Source: Imhoffiella purpurea
GTDB taxonomy: Bacteria > Pseudomonadota > Gammaproteobacteria > Chromatiales > Chromatiaceae
Length of the DNA stretch: 34,179 bases
Assembly: GCF_000585215.1 (NCBI RefSeq)
Contig: NZ_AONC01000069.1
Coordinates: 1-34,179, forward strand
Reading direction: 5' to 3'
Every line of letters begins with the position of its first letter. Within the stretch, counting starts at the first letter, position 1. This document shows positions 16,201 through 24,761 of the stretch, piece by piece. Position numbers and translations under genes: made by a program. The notes beneath the pieces were generated by a model. It had not been told where the DNA came from and searched no databases. It was given only the letters and a program-made list of their open reading frames with translations.

Positions 16201-17124
16201 ATGGCGACGATGGCTGACCGTGACGGCCTTATCTGGCTGGACGGCGAAATGGTACCCTGGCGCGAAGCCAAGACCCACGTTCTCACCCACACCCTGCACT
16301 ACGGCATGGGCGTCTTCGAGGGGGTCCGGGCCTATCAGACGCCGAAGGGTGCGGCCATCTTCCGCCTCCAGGAGCACACCGACCGGCTCTTCAACTCGGC
16401 CCATATCCTCGGCATGCCCATGCCCTGGGACCGCGAGACCCTGAACCGGGCCCAGTGCGCCGTGGTGCGCGAGAACGGTCTGGATTCCGCCTATATCCGT
16501 CCCATGTGCTTCTACGGCCCCGAGGGGATGGGGCTGCGCGCGGACAATCTCGAGGTTCACTGCATGGTGGCGGCTTGGTCCTGGGGCGCCTATCTGGGCG
16601 AGGACAACATGCGCAACGGCATCCGCATCAAGGTGTCGTCCTTCACCCGCCATCACGTCAACATCACCATGTGCCGGGCCAAGGCCAACGGCAACTACAT
16701 GAACTCGATGATGGCGCTGCAGGAGGCGCTGCGCGACGGCTACGACGAGGCCCTGCTGCTGGACGCCTCCGGCTACGTGATGGAAGGCAGCGGCGAGAAC
16801 ATCTTCATCGTCCGCGACGGCGTCCTCTACACTCCGGATCTGACCTCGGCGCTCGACGGCATCACCCGCCGTACCGTCATCACCCTGTGCGACGAACTGG
16901 GCCTTAAGGTGGTCGAGAAACGCATCACCCGCGACGAGGTCTATATCGCGGACGAGGCATTCTTCTCCGGAACGGCGGCCGAGGTGACCCCGATCCGCGA
17001 GGTCGACGGCCGGGCGATCGGCGCCGGTACCCGCGGACCCATCACCGAGAAGCTGCAGGGCCTCTATTTCGATCAGGTCCACGGCCGGCGCGATCAGCAC
17101 CCCGAGTGGCTGAGTCTGGTCTGA
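16201..17124 (+). CDS. ilvE: Branched-chain amino acid aminotransferase
   Basis: A 307-residue fold-type IV PLP aminotransferase that makes and degrades Val, Leu and Ile using glutamate/2-oxoglutarate. Family marks are HYGMGVFEGVRAY near the N-terminus, the PLP lysine Lys161 in RAKANGNYMNSMMALQEA, the EGSGENIF motif that binds the cofactor, and FFSGTAAEVTPI near the C-terminus. Size matches IlvE. The ATG at 16201 lies 68 bp after glnE. The glnE-ilvE order is common in Gammaproteobacteria. Confidence 0.95.
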   Translation: MATMADRDGLIWLDGEMVPWREAKTHVLTHTLHYGMGVFEGVRAYQTPKGAAIFRLQEHTDRLFNSAHILGMPMPWDRETLNRAQCAVVRENGLDSAYIRPMCFYGPEGMGLRADNLEVHCMVAAWSWGAYLGEDNMRNGIRIKVSSFTRHHVNITMCRAKANGNYMNSMMALQEALRDGYDEALLLDASGYVMEGSGENIFIVRDGVLYTPDLTSALDGITRRTVITLCDELGLKVVEKRITRDEVYIADEAFFSGTAAEVTPIREVDGRAIGAGTRGPITEKLQGLYFDQVHGRRDQHPEWLSLV

Positions 17125-17146
17125 TAGGATCCGATCAAGAGCATTC

Positions 17147-17177
17147 GAACCGCAGTGGCCGCGCGCCTTTGCGGTTC
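17147..17177 (+). terminator. Hairpin downstream of ilvE
   Basis: GAACCGCA (17147-17154) and TGCGGTTC (17170-17177) are perfect 8-bp inverted repeats with a 15-base spacer, 22 bp after the ilvE stop. No T-tract follows. It may attenuate transcription ahead of the next gene. Confidence 0.4.
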
Positions 17178-17235
17178 CAATCGCCGATTCCGGCCTTGGT
17201 CATCCTTTCGGCCGCCCGGTGGCTCAACCGCCGAA

Positions 17236-17292
17236 GGTCCGCGCAGCGGACCCTACGGACCCTGGTTTCGAGTAGGGTCCGCTGTGCGGACC
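17236..17292. repeat. REP-like palindromic element, copy 2
   Basis: A 21-bp left arm (17236-17256) and a 21-bp right arm (17272-17292) are inverted repeats differing at one position, around a 15-base spacer. The core TAGGGTCCGCTG is shared with the imperfect copy at 1516-1571. It lies between ilvE and the zinc-finger gene. The intergenic position, symmetry and recurrence fit a dispersed REP/BIME-type element, which in other bacteria can be moved by RAYT (TnpA_REP) proteins. No such gene is in this window. Confidence 0.8.
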
Positions 17293-17352
17293 ATGCGCCG
17301 CTGGCCGGAGCGACGATCGAGGCTCCGATTCCAATCAAGGAGATCCACCAGC

Positions 17353-17550
17353 ATGACCAATCCAGCCATTGCCCCGCAGTCCGAGCAGTCGCCGATCGAG
17401 GTCACCCGTCAGGATCTGCCTCTCAGCTGCCCCCGTCCCGATGCGCCCGTGTGGAACATGCATCCGCGCGTCTATCTGCCGATCGAGGATGCCGAGGATG
17501 GACAGGCCATGTGTCCCTATTGCGGGGCGCGTTACCGACTGGTCGACTGA
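17353..17550 (+). CDS. CHCC zinc-finger domain protein
   Basis: A 65-residue protein of the small zf-CHCC family, related to the zinc-binding part of mitochondrial complex I subunit NDUFS6. The four ligands are visible: Cys in LSCPRP, His in NMHPRVYL, and the pair in MCPYCGA. A strong ribosome-binding site (AAGGAG) precedes the ATG. In Gammaproteobacteria this small gene often follows ilvE and precedes LPS genes. Its role is not established. It ends 3 bp from the convergent MBL-fold gene. Confidence 0.88.
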   Translation: MTNPAIAPQSEQSPIEVTRQDLPLSCPRPDAPVWNMHPRVYLPIEDAEDGQAMCPYCGARYRLVD

Positions 17551-17553
17551 CGT

Positions 17554-18522
17554 TCAGGCCGCGGCGCGCCTCTCGCGCCGTTTCAGCCACACCTCCAGCC
17601 CTTGTGAGTTGAGCTCGGTGTCGAGCGCCAGGAGTTCGCGCATGTGCGCGTTCTCGTGGTCGACGCCATGCGCCCGTGCTCCATCGATCAGATAGTCGGT
17701 GACGGCCGTCTTGAGCCGCTGCTGGCGCTCCGGATCGGCGCGACCCTCCTCGGCGAGCGCCAGATCGGCCATGTCGCGGATGCTCCGGCGCAGATCGTCC
17801 ACGAGGGCGGCGGGGTTCTCGACCCGGCCGTAATGCGTGAGATACATGGCCCGAGGCGCGCAGCCCATCAGCTTGTCCAGGCTCTCCAGCCAGGCATCCG
17901 GATCGAAGGCGACCGGTGTGGTCGGGGCGTAGATCCAGGGACCCTTGGCCGTCTCGAACTCGCGATAGGCGATGCCGAAGGTGTCGCCGGTGAAGAATCC
18001 CTTGCTGACCGAATCCAGGATGCAGCCGTGATGATTGGCGTGTCCCGGTGTGTCCAGGAAGGTGAGCGTCCGACCGCCCAGCTCGAACGTCTGTCCGTCC
18101 TCGGCGGCGATCGCCCGCTCCTCGGGGACCGGCAGCAGGGTGCCGTAATCCTTCTTGAACCCTTCCTCGCCATAGACCGCCGTGGCGCCAGCGATCAGCC
18201 TGGCGGGATCCAGCATGTGCGGCATGCCCTTGGGGTGCACGACCAGCCGGGCGTTCGGGCAGGTCGCCATCAGGCGTCCGGAGCCGCCGGCATGGTCGAG
18301 GTGCACATGGGTCGGAATCACGTAGTCGACGTGCTCGGGCGTCAGTCCGATGGCCTCGATCACGCCCAGCAGTCCGGGTACCGAATTGTCGGTTCCCGTA
18401 TCGATGAAGGCCAGACGCTCTTCCGAGCGAACCAGGTAGCAGGCGGCGAGACCGTGCCGGTAGAGACCGGTCTCGATGCAGTAGATGCCGTCGTCGATCT
18501 GCTCGAAGGGTGCGCGGTGCAT
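17554..18522 (-). CDS. MBL-fold metallo-hydrolase
   Basis: A 322-residue metallo-beta-lactamase-fold protein. The metal site is shown by THVHLDHAGG (His72, His74, Asp76, His77), by the DTPGHANHH segment with the next His, by FTGDTFG with the bridging Asp, and by a late LTHYGR His. The fold is that of glyoxalase II-like hydrolases, but the glyoxalase II C-terminal signature is not evident and the substrate is unknown. The start is the ATG at 18522 with GGAG 9 bp upstream; a TTG five codons earlier is less likely because it overlaps that site. It diverges from the DUF2189 gene. Confidence 0.88.
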   Translation of the reverse strand: MHRAPFEQIDDGIYCIETGLYRHGLAACYLVRSEERLAFIDTGTDNSVPGLLGVIEAIGLTPEHVDYVIPTHVHLDHAGGSGRLMATCPNARLVVHPKGMPHMLDPARLIAGATAVYGEEGFKKDYGTLLPVPEERAIAAEDGQTFELGGRTLTFLDTPGHANHHGCILDSVSKGFFTGDTFGIAYREFETAKGPWIYAPTTPVAFDPDAWLESLDKLMGCAPRAMYLTHYGRVENPAALVDDLRRSIRDMADLALAEEGRADPERQQRLKTAVTDYLIDGARAHGVDHENAHMRELLALDTELNSQGLEVWLKRRERRAAA

Positions 18523-18830
18523 AGATGTTGGCTCCAAGGCGTGGGCGGGTGCCGTGGCGTCGGCTCGGCTCCGCGATCGTATGGAAACGGCCGATCAGTC
18601 TAAACGAAGAGCGCCGGAGGCGGCACTCTCTGCCGGATGCGAATCCGGGGAGGTGCCATTCCATATCCTGCACGCCGTGAATGAATCCGACTTTTTCGAT
18701 TGGCTATTTTCGCGATTGGTTCTAGGATTCAATCCTGAGGATTTGAAAATGTGGTTCGAGTCTCATCTTTCAGGTTCTCTTCCCACCGCTCGTCGAACAA
18801 TAAGCAAAACACATTAGGAGGATCCAACCC
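18523..18830. other. Divergent intergenic region, MBL hydrolase / DUF2189 gene
   Basis: A 308-bp region without a convincing gene. Its right half is clearly more AT-rich than the surrounding DNA and holds a plausible promoter for the DUF2189 gene at 18700-18728. The left half shows no recognised signal; the promoter of the MBL gene should be there but no good match was seen. Confidence 0.5.
18700..18728 (+). promoter_or_regulatory. Putative sigma-70 promoter for the DUF2189 gene
   Basis: TTGGCT (18700-18705) and TAGGAT (18723-18728) match four of six consensus positions each and are separated by exactly 17 bp in locally AT-rich DNA. The predicted leader is about 95 nt, ending in a strong AGGAGG ribosome-binding site. 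Confidence 0.45.
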
Positions 18831-19619
18831 ATGAACAGTCTCGCGCTCGACTGTCGCTCGTCTTCGCTCTGTGCATCCAGGTCCGGTACGATCGGCCTCG
18901 ACCATCCTTGGCAGTGGCTGTCCAAGGGATGGGACGACCTCATGTCCGCTCCCGGCTACAGCCTGACCTACGGCGCCGGAATCGTCCTGCTCAGCGCCGC
19001 CTTGACGCTGGTCATGACGCTCGGCCATCTGTCCTTCCTGGTCCCTTTTCTCGCTGCTGGATTCTTTCTGGTCGCGCCGCTGCTGGCGATCGGGCTCTAC
19101 CGTATGAGCGCGAATCTGGAGGGCGGAGAGCCTCTGTCGCGTTGTCAGGCGATCGAGGCGTTCAAGCGCAATCAGGGACAGCTCGGAATGCTGCTCGGCA
19201 TCCAGTTCGTCATCCTTCAGGCCTGGATGCTGGTGTCCGTCGTCACGGTGGTCGTCCTCTATGACGATGCCTTTCCGACCCTCGATCAGCTCTTTCCCGT
19301 GCTCTTTCTCTCGGGCGAGCACAATCTCATCCTGCTGGTCGTGACCCTGCTCGGTGCCGTCTTCGCGCTGGGTGTCTTCTGCATCAGCGCCATCACCGTT
19401 CCCATGCTGATCGACCGCCCGGTCGACGTGCTGACCGCGATGCGCAAGAGCGTCGAGGTCGTGACCGCGAACTGGCGCCCGATGCTGCTGTGGGCGAGTC
19501 TGATCGTGCTGATCGTCGGCGCCGGGCTCGTCACCTTCTACCTGGGCCTGTTCCTCGCCGTCCCGCTGGTCGGGCACGCCACCTGGCACGCCTACCGGGA
19601 TCTGGTCCCGAGCGACTGA
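18831..19619 (+). CDS. DUF2189 family integral membrane protein
   Basis: A 262-residue protein with about six membrane helices after a short soluble N-terminus (HPWQWLSKGWDDLMSAPGYSL), then a helix pair around 45-88, and later helices around 120-145, 165-195 and 220-250. The GWxDLxxxPxxSL pattern, the FFLVAPLLAIGLYRMS segment and the PLVGHATWHAYRDLV ending are those of the DUF2189 family. These are inner-membrane proteins of unknown function. The ATG follows a strong AGGAGG site. It converges on the sulfotransferase gene across a short hairpin. Confidence 0.85.
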   Translation: MNSLALDCRSSSLCASRSGTIGLDHPWQWLSKGWDDLMSAPGYSLTYGAGIVLLSAALTLVMTLGHLSFLVPFLAAGFFLVAPLLAIGLYRMSANLEGGEPLSRCQAIEAFKRNQGQLGMLLGIQFVILQAWMLVSVVTVVVLYDDAFPTLDQLFPVLFLSGEHNLILLVVTLLGAVFALGVFCISAITVPMLIDRPVDVLTAMRKSVEVVTANWRPMLLWASLIVLIVGAGLVTFYLGLFLAVPLVGHATWHAYRDLVPSD

Positions 19620-19624
19620 TTGCC

Positions 19625-19647
19625 CGACTCGGCATCAGTCCGAGTCG
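19625..19647. terminator. Hairpin between convergent DUF2189 and sulfotransferase genes
   Basis: CGACTCGG (19625-19632) and CCGAGTCG (19640-19647) form a perfect 8-bp inverted repeat with a 7-base loop. It starts 6 bp after the DUF2189 stop and overlaps the last codons of the sulfotransferase, so it can serve both strands. Confidence 0.5.
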
Positions 19648-20297
19648 AAGCGGTAGCCGAGCAGCTCGATGTCGCGGGCGAAATGCCGGGCGACCAGCTC
19701 GGCGGTCGCGTCGTTGAAATAGCTCCGATAGTCCTGCTTGCGGTCCTTGGCTTGGCGGGCGTGGGGCAGGGCGGGCGGCTGGATGCCGATTCGCGCGCAG
19801 GCGGTCTCGAAATCGGCGTGCAGGGTCTCGTAGCGGCCGATGAAGTCGACCAGGATGCGCCCGTGCAGATCGGCCAGATAGTCGGTCTGGAGGGTGATGG
19901 AGGTGTCGACGTGATACTGGTAGGGGCGCTCCGGGTCCAGTTTCCAGCGCAGGAAATCCTCGAAGGTCTCGTTCCCGCCGAGATAGTGCGGCCGCTCGCG
20001 CCGGATGTGGTGGAAGGAGCTGACCTGCAGGTCCCAGGGGTTGCGCACGAAGGCGAACTTGAAGAGCGCGTCGAAATGTTCCTTGGGCAGCAACTCCTGG
20101 GCGGCGATCACCTTGGCGTGACGCGGCAGCTTGGTGCCGATCCGATGCCCGCTCAGATGGCTGAGCCGGCTGCAGAGGAACATGGGGTAGTACCAGGGAT
20201 CGCGCCAGCGCATCCCTTCGAGCGCCTTGCGCACGCTGGTGCCGCCGGTCTTGGCGATATGGACGAACAGGAATTTGTATCTGGGTGACAGCAGCAT
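19635..20297 (-). CDS. Sulfotransferase family 2-like protein
   Basis: A 220-residue protein with the PAPS-binding marks of the carbohydrate sulfotransferase family: the 5'-phosphosulfate loop HIAKTGGTSVRKAL (about 13-26) and the 3'-phosphate site FVRNPWD (83-89), followed by a SSFHHIRRERP segment. Such enzymes transfer sulfate from PAPS to a sugar or other acceptor; the acceptor is unknown. The ATG at 20297 lies 14 bp after the xerC stop, so it is probably the last gene of the lptM-xerC operon. It is not a usual member of that operon and may have been added in this lineage. Confidence 0.82.
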   Translation of the reverse strand: MLLSPRYKFLFVHIAKTGGTSVRKALEGMRWRDPWYYPMFLCSRLSHLSGHRIGTKLPRHAKVIAAQELLPKEHFDALFKFAFVRNPWDLQVSSFHHIRRERPHYLGGNETFEDFLRWKLDPERPYQYHVDTSITLQTDYLADLHGRILVDFIGRYETLHADFETACARIGIQPPALPHARQAKDRKQDYRSYFNDATAELVARHFARDIELLGYRFDSD

Positions 20298-20311
20298 TCG
20301 GATCGGCTCGG

Positions 20312-21253
20312 TCAGGTCTTCTTCTTGGCGCGCGGATGGGCCTGATCGTAGACCTGCGCCAGGTGTTGGAAATCCAGATGGGTGTAGATCTGGGTGGTGC
20401 CGATGTCGGCATGTCCCAGCAGTTCCTGCACGGCGCGCAGATCGCCGGACGATTCGAGCAGGTGGGTCGCGAAGCTGTGTCTGAGCAGATGGGGATGCAG
20501 GTGACGGGTCGCTCCCTGCTCCTGGGCCCATCGCTCAAGCCGTTTCTGTACGGTGCGCGGGTTGATCCGGGTGCCCCGGCTGCTGACGAAGAGCGCCGGC
20601 TCGTCCGCATCGGCGAGATTGGCCCGCACCCTGAGCCAGTGCCGGACCGCCTCGCGGGCCTGGGCGCCGACCGGCAGGCGCCGGGTCTTGCTGCCCTTGC
20701 CGAGGACCGATAGCTCTCCCTCGCTCATGTCGATGTCGCCGAGATTCACCGCGACCAGTTCGGCCAGACGCAGTCCGGACGAATAGAAGAGCTCGACGAT
20801 CGCCGTGTCGCGGATCGTCAGCAGATCCTCCTCCGGGCGATCCAGGAGCGCGCACAGCTGGTCCGCGTCGAGCGTGGCCGGCAGCTTGCGGGGCGTCTTG
20901 GGGGCGCGCACCCCGACCGCCGGGTTGACCTCGGTGCGCCCCTCGCGCAGGAGCCAGCGGTAGAGGCTCCGCAGGCTGGAGAGCTCGCGCTGCAGCGTCT
21001 TGCCGGAGGCGCCGTTGCGATGTCGCCAGGCGACATAGCGGCGCACCTCGGACTCCTGCAGACGGTCGATCGCCTGGTCGAGCGTGTCGGCCGACCAGGC
21101 GGCTATCCCTTCCAGGTCGCGCCGATAGTTGCTCAGCGTGTGGGGCGAGAGACGCCGTTCGCTGCCGAGATGACCGATGAATGCATCGATGAGGGTGTGC
21201 GTCTCCGGCGTGGGGCCGGAGCCGGGCCGGTCGGATGCTGGCGGTTCTGTCAT
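20312..21253 (-). CDS. xerC: Tyrosine recombinase XerC
   Basis: A 313-residue site-specific recombinase that, with XerD, resolves chromosome dimers at dif sites near division. The N-terminal SAM-like core-binding domain spans about 20-105 and the catalytic domain about 125-300. Catalytic residues are all present: Arg162 (SGLRLAE), Lys186 (LGKGSKTR), His255 and Arg258 (HPHLLRHSFATHLLE), His281 (LLGHADIGTTQ) and nucleophile Tyr290 (IYTHLD). Position after dapF and DUF484 identifies it as XerC rather than XerD or a phage integrase. Confidence 0.94.
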   Translation of the reverse strand: MTEPPASDRPGSGPTPETHTLIDAFIGHLGSERRLSPHTLSNYRRDLEGIAAWSADTLDQAIDRLQESEVRRYVAWRHRNGASGKTLQRELSSLRSLYRWLLREGRTEVNPAVGVRAPKTPRKLPATLDADQLCALLDRPEEDLLTIRDTAIVELFYSSGLRLAELVAVNLGDIDMSEGELSVLGKGSKTRRLPVGAQAREAVRHWLRVRANLADADEPALFVSSRGTRINPRTVQKRLERWAQEQGATRHLHPHLLRHSFATHLLESSGDLRAVQELLGHADIGTTQIYTHLDFQHLAQVYDQAHPRAKKKT

Positions 21254-21280
21254 GCGTTGCTGGGCGTCGTTCGGTCTTGT

Positions 21281-21985
21281 TCAGTGCCGATCGCGGTCGC
21301 CGACCGGCAGTGCGCGGAGCTTGTGGCTGACGATCTCGCCGAGCCGGTCGAGGAAATCGGTTCCCATGTCCGGGTGGAAGCGCTCGGGATCCGAGCTGCC
21401 GATCGCCAGCACGCCCGACTGACCCTCGGTGCGGATCGGGATCAAGGCGGCGGCCTGGATGCCGCCGGCCTCGGCGCCGAACAAGAGGCTCGATTTCTCG
21501 GCGTCCAGCGGTCCGCACAAGGCGTGCTTGCGGTCGAGGAAATCCTTGAAGGACTCTGTCAGCGGATCTCCGCGTGTCTCGCCGCTCGGGTCGCGGGCGA
21601 TCGGGAAGAGCCGAATCGAGACGGCCTCGGCGTGGAATTCGCGCAGCATGGCGTCCTGCAGGATGTCGCAGAGATGATTCGGGTCCTTGGCCGCGATCAG
21701 CTGCAGCACCAGGGCATGCAGACGGATGGACAGCGTTTCGTATTCGCGGGCGCGCGAGATCAGATGGGCCAGCCGGTTGCGGTCGGTTTCGAGCTGTCTG
21801 CGCAGTATCCGTACCTGGCATTCGATGAGCGAGGTGGCACCCTCGACGAGGTGCGGGACCTGGATCGCGGCGAGGACGTCCTTGCGCCGCTCGAAGAATG
21901 AGGGATTGCTGAGCAGGTAGTCGCTGACCAGTGCTTCGAGGTTTCGATCTTCCGATACCGGTTGCTCGGCTTGCTGACGATTCAC
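21281..21985 (-). CDS. DUF484 family protein (GAF-like)
   Basis: A 234-residue soluble protein of the DUF484 family, always found between dapF and xerC in Gammaproteobacteria. The N-terminal signature is VSDYLLSNPSFFERRKDVLAAI followed by VPH and a SLIECQVRILRRQ helix; the remainder resembles a GAF domain, with a late LAIGSSDPERFHPDMGTDFLDRLG segment typical of the family. Its molecular function is not established. It lies 10 bp after dapF and 27 bp before xerC on the same strand. Confidence 0.9.
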   Translation of the reverse strand: MNRQQAEQPVSEDRNLEALVSDYLLSNPSFFERRKDVLAAIQVPHLVEGATSLIECQVRILRRQLETDRNRLAHLISRAREYETLSIRLHALVLQLIAAKDPNHLCDILQDAMLREFHAEAVSIRLFPIARDPSGETRGDPLTESFKDFLDRKHALCGPLDAEKSSLLFGAEAGGIQAAALIPIRTEGQSGVLAIGSSDPERFHPDMGTDFLDRLGEIVSHKLRALPVGDRDRH

Positions 21986-21995
21986 GCTTGGCCTC

Positions 21996-22826
21996 TCATC
22001 GATCGATCTCGCCGTGGAAGACAGATTCGGCCGGCCCGGTCATCCAGAGCGTCTTTCCGGGTCCGTCCCACTCTATCACAAGACCGCCGCCCGGCAATTT
22101 GACCTGGACCCGGTCTTCGAGCCGTCCTCGCACTCGGCCGCTGACGACGGCGGCGCAGGCGCCGGTTCCGCAGGCCAGCGTCTCGCCCGCGCCGCGCTCG
22201 AAGACGCGCAGACGGATGTGCCGCGAGTCCAGGATCTGCATGAAGCCGACGTTGACCCGCTGAGGAAAGCGTGGGTGGATCTCGATTCTGGGGCCGAGCC
22301 GCGCGACCGGGGCGGTGTCGACGTCCTCGACCTGCAGCACCGCGTGCGGATTGCCCATGGATACGGCGCCGATGGTCAATGCCTCGTCGTCGAGGGCCAA
22401 TGCATAGCTGGACGCCTGCTGGTCGGCGACGAATGGGATCCGGGCCGGCTCCAGGATGGGCACGCCCATGTCGACGCGAACCTGGCCATTCGGCTCCAGG
22501 TGGAGACGGATGGCGCCCGCCGCCGTGCCGACCGGGATCGCGTCCTTGTCGGTCATCCCCTGGTCGCGGACGAAGCGGGCGAAGCAGCGCGCCCCGTTGC
22601 CGCATTGCTCGACCTCGGAACCGTCGGCGTTGAAGATCCGGTAATGGAAATCCGTGTCGGGCAGGCGCGGCGGTTCGACCAGCAATACCTGATCGCAGCC
22701 GATCCCGAATCGGCGGTCGGCCAGCCGGCGGATCCAGCCAGGATCCGGATCGATGGTCTGGGAAATGGCGTCGAAGACCGCGAAGTCGTTTCCCAGCCCC
22801 TGCATCTTGGTGAAGCGCAGCCTCAT
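21996..22826 (-). CDS. dapF: Diaminopimelate epimerase
   Basis: A 276-residue cofactor-independent racemase that converts LL- to meso-diaminopimelate, for peptidoglycan and lysine. Both catalytic cysteines are present: Cys75 in [13 protein letters not shown] and Cys219 in [13 protein letters not shown], at nearly the same positions as in E. coli. The N-terminal [13 protein letters not shown] motif is intact. The start ATG overlaps the methyltransferase stop by 4 bp, and lysA lies one gene upstream, so consecutive steps of the pathway are encoded together. Confidence 0.96.
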   Translation of the reverse strand: MRLRFTKMQGLGNDFAVFDAISQTIDPDPGWIRRLADRRFGIGCDQVLLVEPPRLPDTDFHYRIFNADGSEVEQCGNGARCFARFVRDQGMTDKDAIPVGTAAGAIRLHLEPNGQVRVDMGVPILEPARIPFVADQQASSYALALDDEALTIGAVSMGNPHAVLQVEDVDTAPVARLGPRIEIHPRFPQRVNVGFMQILDSRHIRLRVFERGAGETLACGTGACAAVVSGRVRGRLEDRVQVKLPGGGLVIEWDGPGKTLWMTGPAESVFHGEIDR

Positions 22827-23494
22827 GCCGGCAGACGCCCCATCACGGCCAGGTGGCGGTCGCTGACGACCGCGACCTCGAGACAGGAGAGTCCCGCCTC
22901 GGAGAGCTGTTCGGTCACCTCCTTCGGCTCGAAGGCGGCGAACAGCGAATTGCGGAAGTCGGTCCGCAGGATCTCGGGTTCGCCGTCGGCGTAGGTGGCG
23001 ACCAGAGCCTCGGCCCAGGCGGCCGAGGCCGGGCGCATCAGGTCCATGACCAGCACGGGCGCGCCCGGTTTGCCGGTCTCCCTGATGGTTTGCCAGAGCA
23101 CCTTCGGGTCGGGCAGATGATGCAGCAGGCTGTTGGAGAGCACCAAATCGTAATGCGCGCTCGGCAGTTGGCGCGAAGGAATGGTGTCGCAGATCAGCCG
23201 GCAGCGCGAGGCGATACCGGGCAGTGCGTCGAGCGCGGTCCGGGCCAGGTCCAGCATGGGCTGCGAGCCGTCGAGTGCGTCGCAGCTCGCCCCCGGATAG
23301 GCGCGCAGGAAACGGATGCAGATATCGGCCGGGCCGCAGCCGATGTCGAGCGCGACCGCATCCTTCAGGGGACCGGTTCCGAGACGCTGCAGCAATTGGA
23401 TGAAGAGGCTGTTGGACGCGTTGAAATCGGCCTCGGCATAGGCGAGTGCCTGCTCGGCAGAGTCCATCAGCTCAGGCTCGGGGCGGCGTTTCAC
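22823..23494 (-). CDS. Class I SAM-dependent methyltransferase
   Basis: A 223-residue protein with the Rossmann-type methyltransferase pattern: motif [17 protein letters not shown] near residue 47, an acidic residue after the next strand ([14 protein letters not shown]), and motif IV-like [15 protein letters not shown]. The substrate cannot be told from the sequence. It overlaps lysA by 4 bp upstream and dapF by 4 bp downstream, so its translation is coupled to both. That placement suggests a role linked to, or at least regulated with, diaminopimelate/lysine metabolism. Confidence 0.85.
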   Translation of the reverse strand: MKRRPEPELMDSAEQALAYAEADFNASNSLFIQLLQRLGTGPLKDAVALDIGCGPADICIRFLRAYPGASCDALDGSQPMLDLARTALDALPGIASRCRLICDTIPSRQLPSAHYDLVLSNSLLHHLPDPKVLWQTIRETGKPGAPVLVMDLMRPASAAWAEALVATYADGEPEILRTDFRNSLFAAFEPKEVTEQLSEAGLSCLEVAVVSDRHLAVMGRLPA

Positions 23495-24738
23495 GGCAGG
23501 GTTCCTTCTCCGGCGAAGAGACTGGCAAGGGTCTCGCGCTCACGCACCAGATGGGTCTGGTTGCCCTCGACCATGACCTCGGCCGCGCGGGGGCGGCTGT
23601 TGTAATTGGAGCTCATGGCGAATCCGTAGGCGCCGCTGCCGCGAATCGCGAGCAGATCGCCGTCCTTCAGCGGGAGCGTGCGGTCCTTGCCGAGGAAGTC
23701 GCCGGTCTCGCAGACGGGGCCGACCAGGTCGTAGCGGACCGGATCGGCGTCGCTTTCGGCGACCACTCGGACGATGTCCTGATCGGCCTGATAGAGGGCC
23801 GGGCGCAGCAGATCGTTCATGGCCGCGTCCAGGATCGCGAAATGGCGATGGTCGGTGTGCTTGAGGTATTCGACCCGGGTCAGCAGGATGCCCGCGTTGC
23901 CGGCGATGGCGCGTCCGGGTTCGAGGATGACCTCGTAGGGCCGTTCGGCCAGCCGATAGCTCATGGCGGCGGCATAGGCAGCCGGCTCGGGCGGGTGCTC
24001 CTCGCGATAGCGGATGCCCAGTCCGCCGCCGAGATCCAGGTGTTCGATGGCGATGCCGGCGGCGCATAGCCGGTCGGCCAGGAGCAGCACCCGGTCCAGG
24101 GCGTCGATGAAGGGGGCCAGGTCGGTCAGCTGGGAGCCGATGTGACAGTCGATCCCGCGGACCCGGATGTTCGGCAGCGACGCGGCCCGGGCGTAGACCG
24201 CCTCGGCGACGCGGATGTCGATGCCGAACTTGTTCTCCTTCAGTCCGGTGGAGATGTAGGGATGGGTCTGGGCGTCGACGTCCGGGTTGACCCGCAGCGA
24301 GACCGGAGCCTCGACGCCGAGTTCGCCGGCGATGCGGTCGATCCGCAGCAGCTCGGGTTCGGACTCGACGTTGAAGCAGCGGATGCCGACCTCGAGCGCG
24401 CGCCGGATCTCGTCCTCGCGCTTGCCGACGCCCGAGAAGAGGACCTTGGCCGGATCGCCTCCGGCGGCCAGGACCCGCTCCAGCTCGCCGCCCGAGACGA
24501 TGTCGAAGCCCGAGCCCAGGCGGGCCAGGACGTTCAGCACGCCCAGGTTCGAATTGGCCTTGACGGCGAAGCAGACGAGGTGCGGATGGTCGCGAAAGGC
24601 GCGGTCGAAGGCGTGCCAGTGGCGCTCCAGGGTGGCCCTGGAATAGACGTAGCAGGGCGTGCCGAAGCGTTCGGCGATCTCGGTGAGCGGCACGTCCTCG
24701 GCGTGGAGGATGCCGTCGCGTTCATTGAAATGATCCAT
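23491..24738 (-). CDS. lysA: Diaminopimelate decarboxylase
   Basis: A 415-residue fold-type III PLP enzyme that decarboxylates meso-diaminopimelate to L-lysine, the last step of the pathway. The PLP lysine is Lys60 in VCFAVKANSNLGVL. Other family marks are SGGELERVLAAG, the His in DCHIGSQLTDLAPF, the phosphate-binding EPGRAIAGNAG, and the active-site Cys/Glu motif CETGDFLGKDR. Length is normal. It lies 23 bp after lptM and is the second gene of the operon. Confidence 0.95.
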   Translation of the reverse strand: MDHFNERDGILHAEDVPLTEIAERFGTPCYVYSRATLERHWHAFDRAFRDHPHLVCFAVKANSNLGVLNVLARLGSGFDIVSGGELERVLAAGGDPAKVLFSGVGKREDEIRRALEVGIRCFNVESEPELLRIDRIAGELGVEAPVSLRVNPDVDAQTHPYISTGLKENKFGIDIRVAEAVYARAASLPNIRVRGIDCHIGSQLTDLAPFIDALDRVLLLADRLCAAGIAIEHLDLGGGLGIRYREEHPPEPAAYAAAMSYRLAERPYEVILEPGRAIAGNAGILLTRVEYLKHTDHRHFAILDAAMNDLLRPALYQADQDIVRVVAESDADPVRYDLVGPVCETGDFLGKDRTLPLKDGDLLAIRGSGAYGFAMSSNYNSRPRAAEVMVEGNQTHLVRERETLASLFAGEGTLP

Positions 24739-24761
24739 TCGGCGTCGGAGCGAAGATTGAT

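Noticed and set aside
18485-18817. A 110-codon plus-strand frame across the MBL/DUF2189 divergent gap
   Set aside because: It starts inside the MBL gene on the opposite strand, and its right part covers the AT-rich promoter region; no family pattern.
20312-21253. Tyrosine recombinase considered as a phage or island integrase
   Set aside because: Its position after lptM-lysA-dapF-DUF484 and its XerC-like length and motifs make it the housekeeping XerC. No attachment site or cargo was seen.
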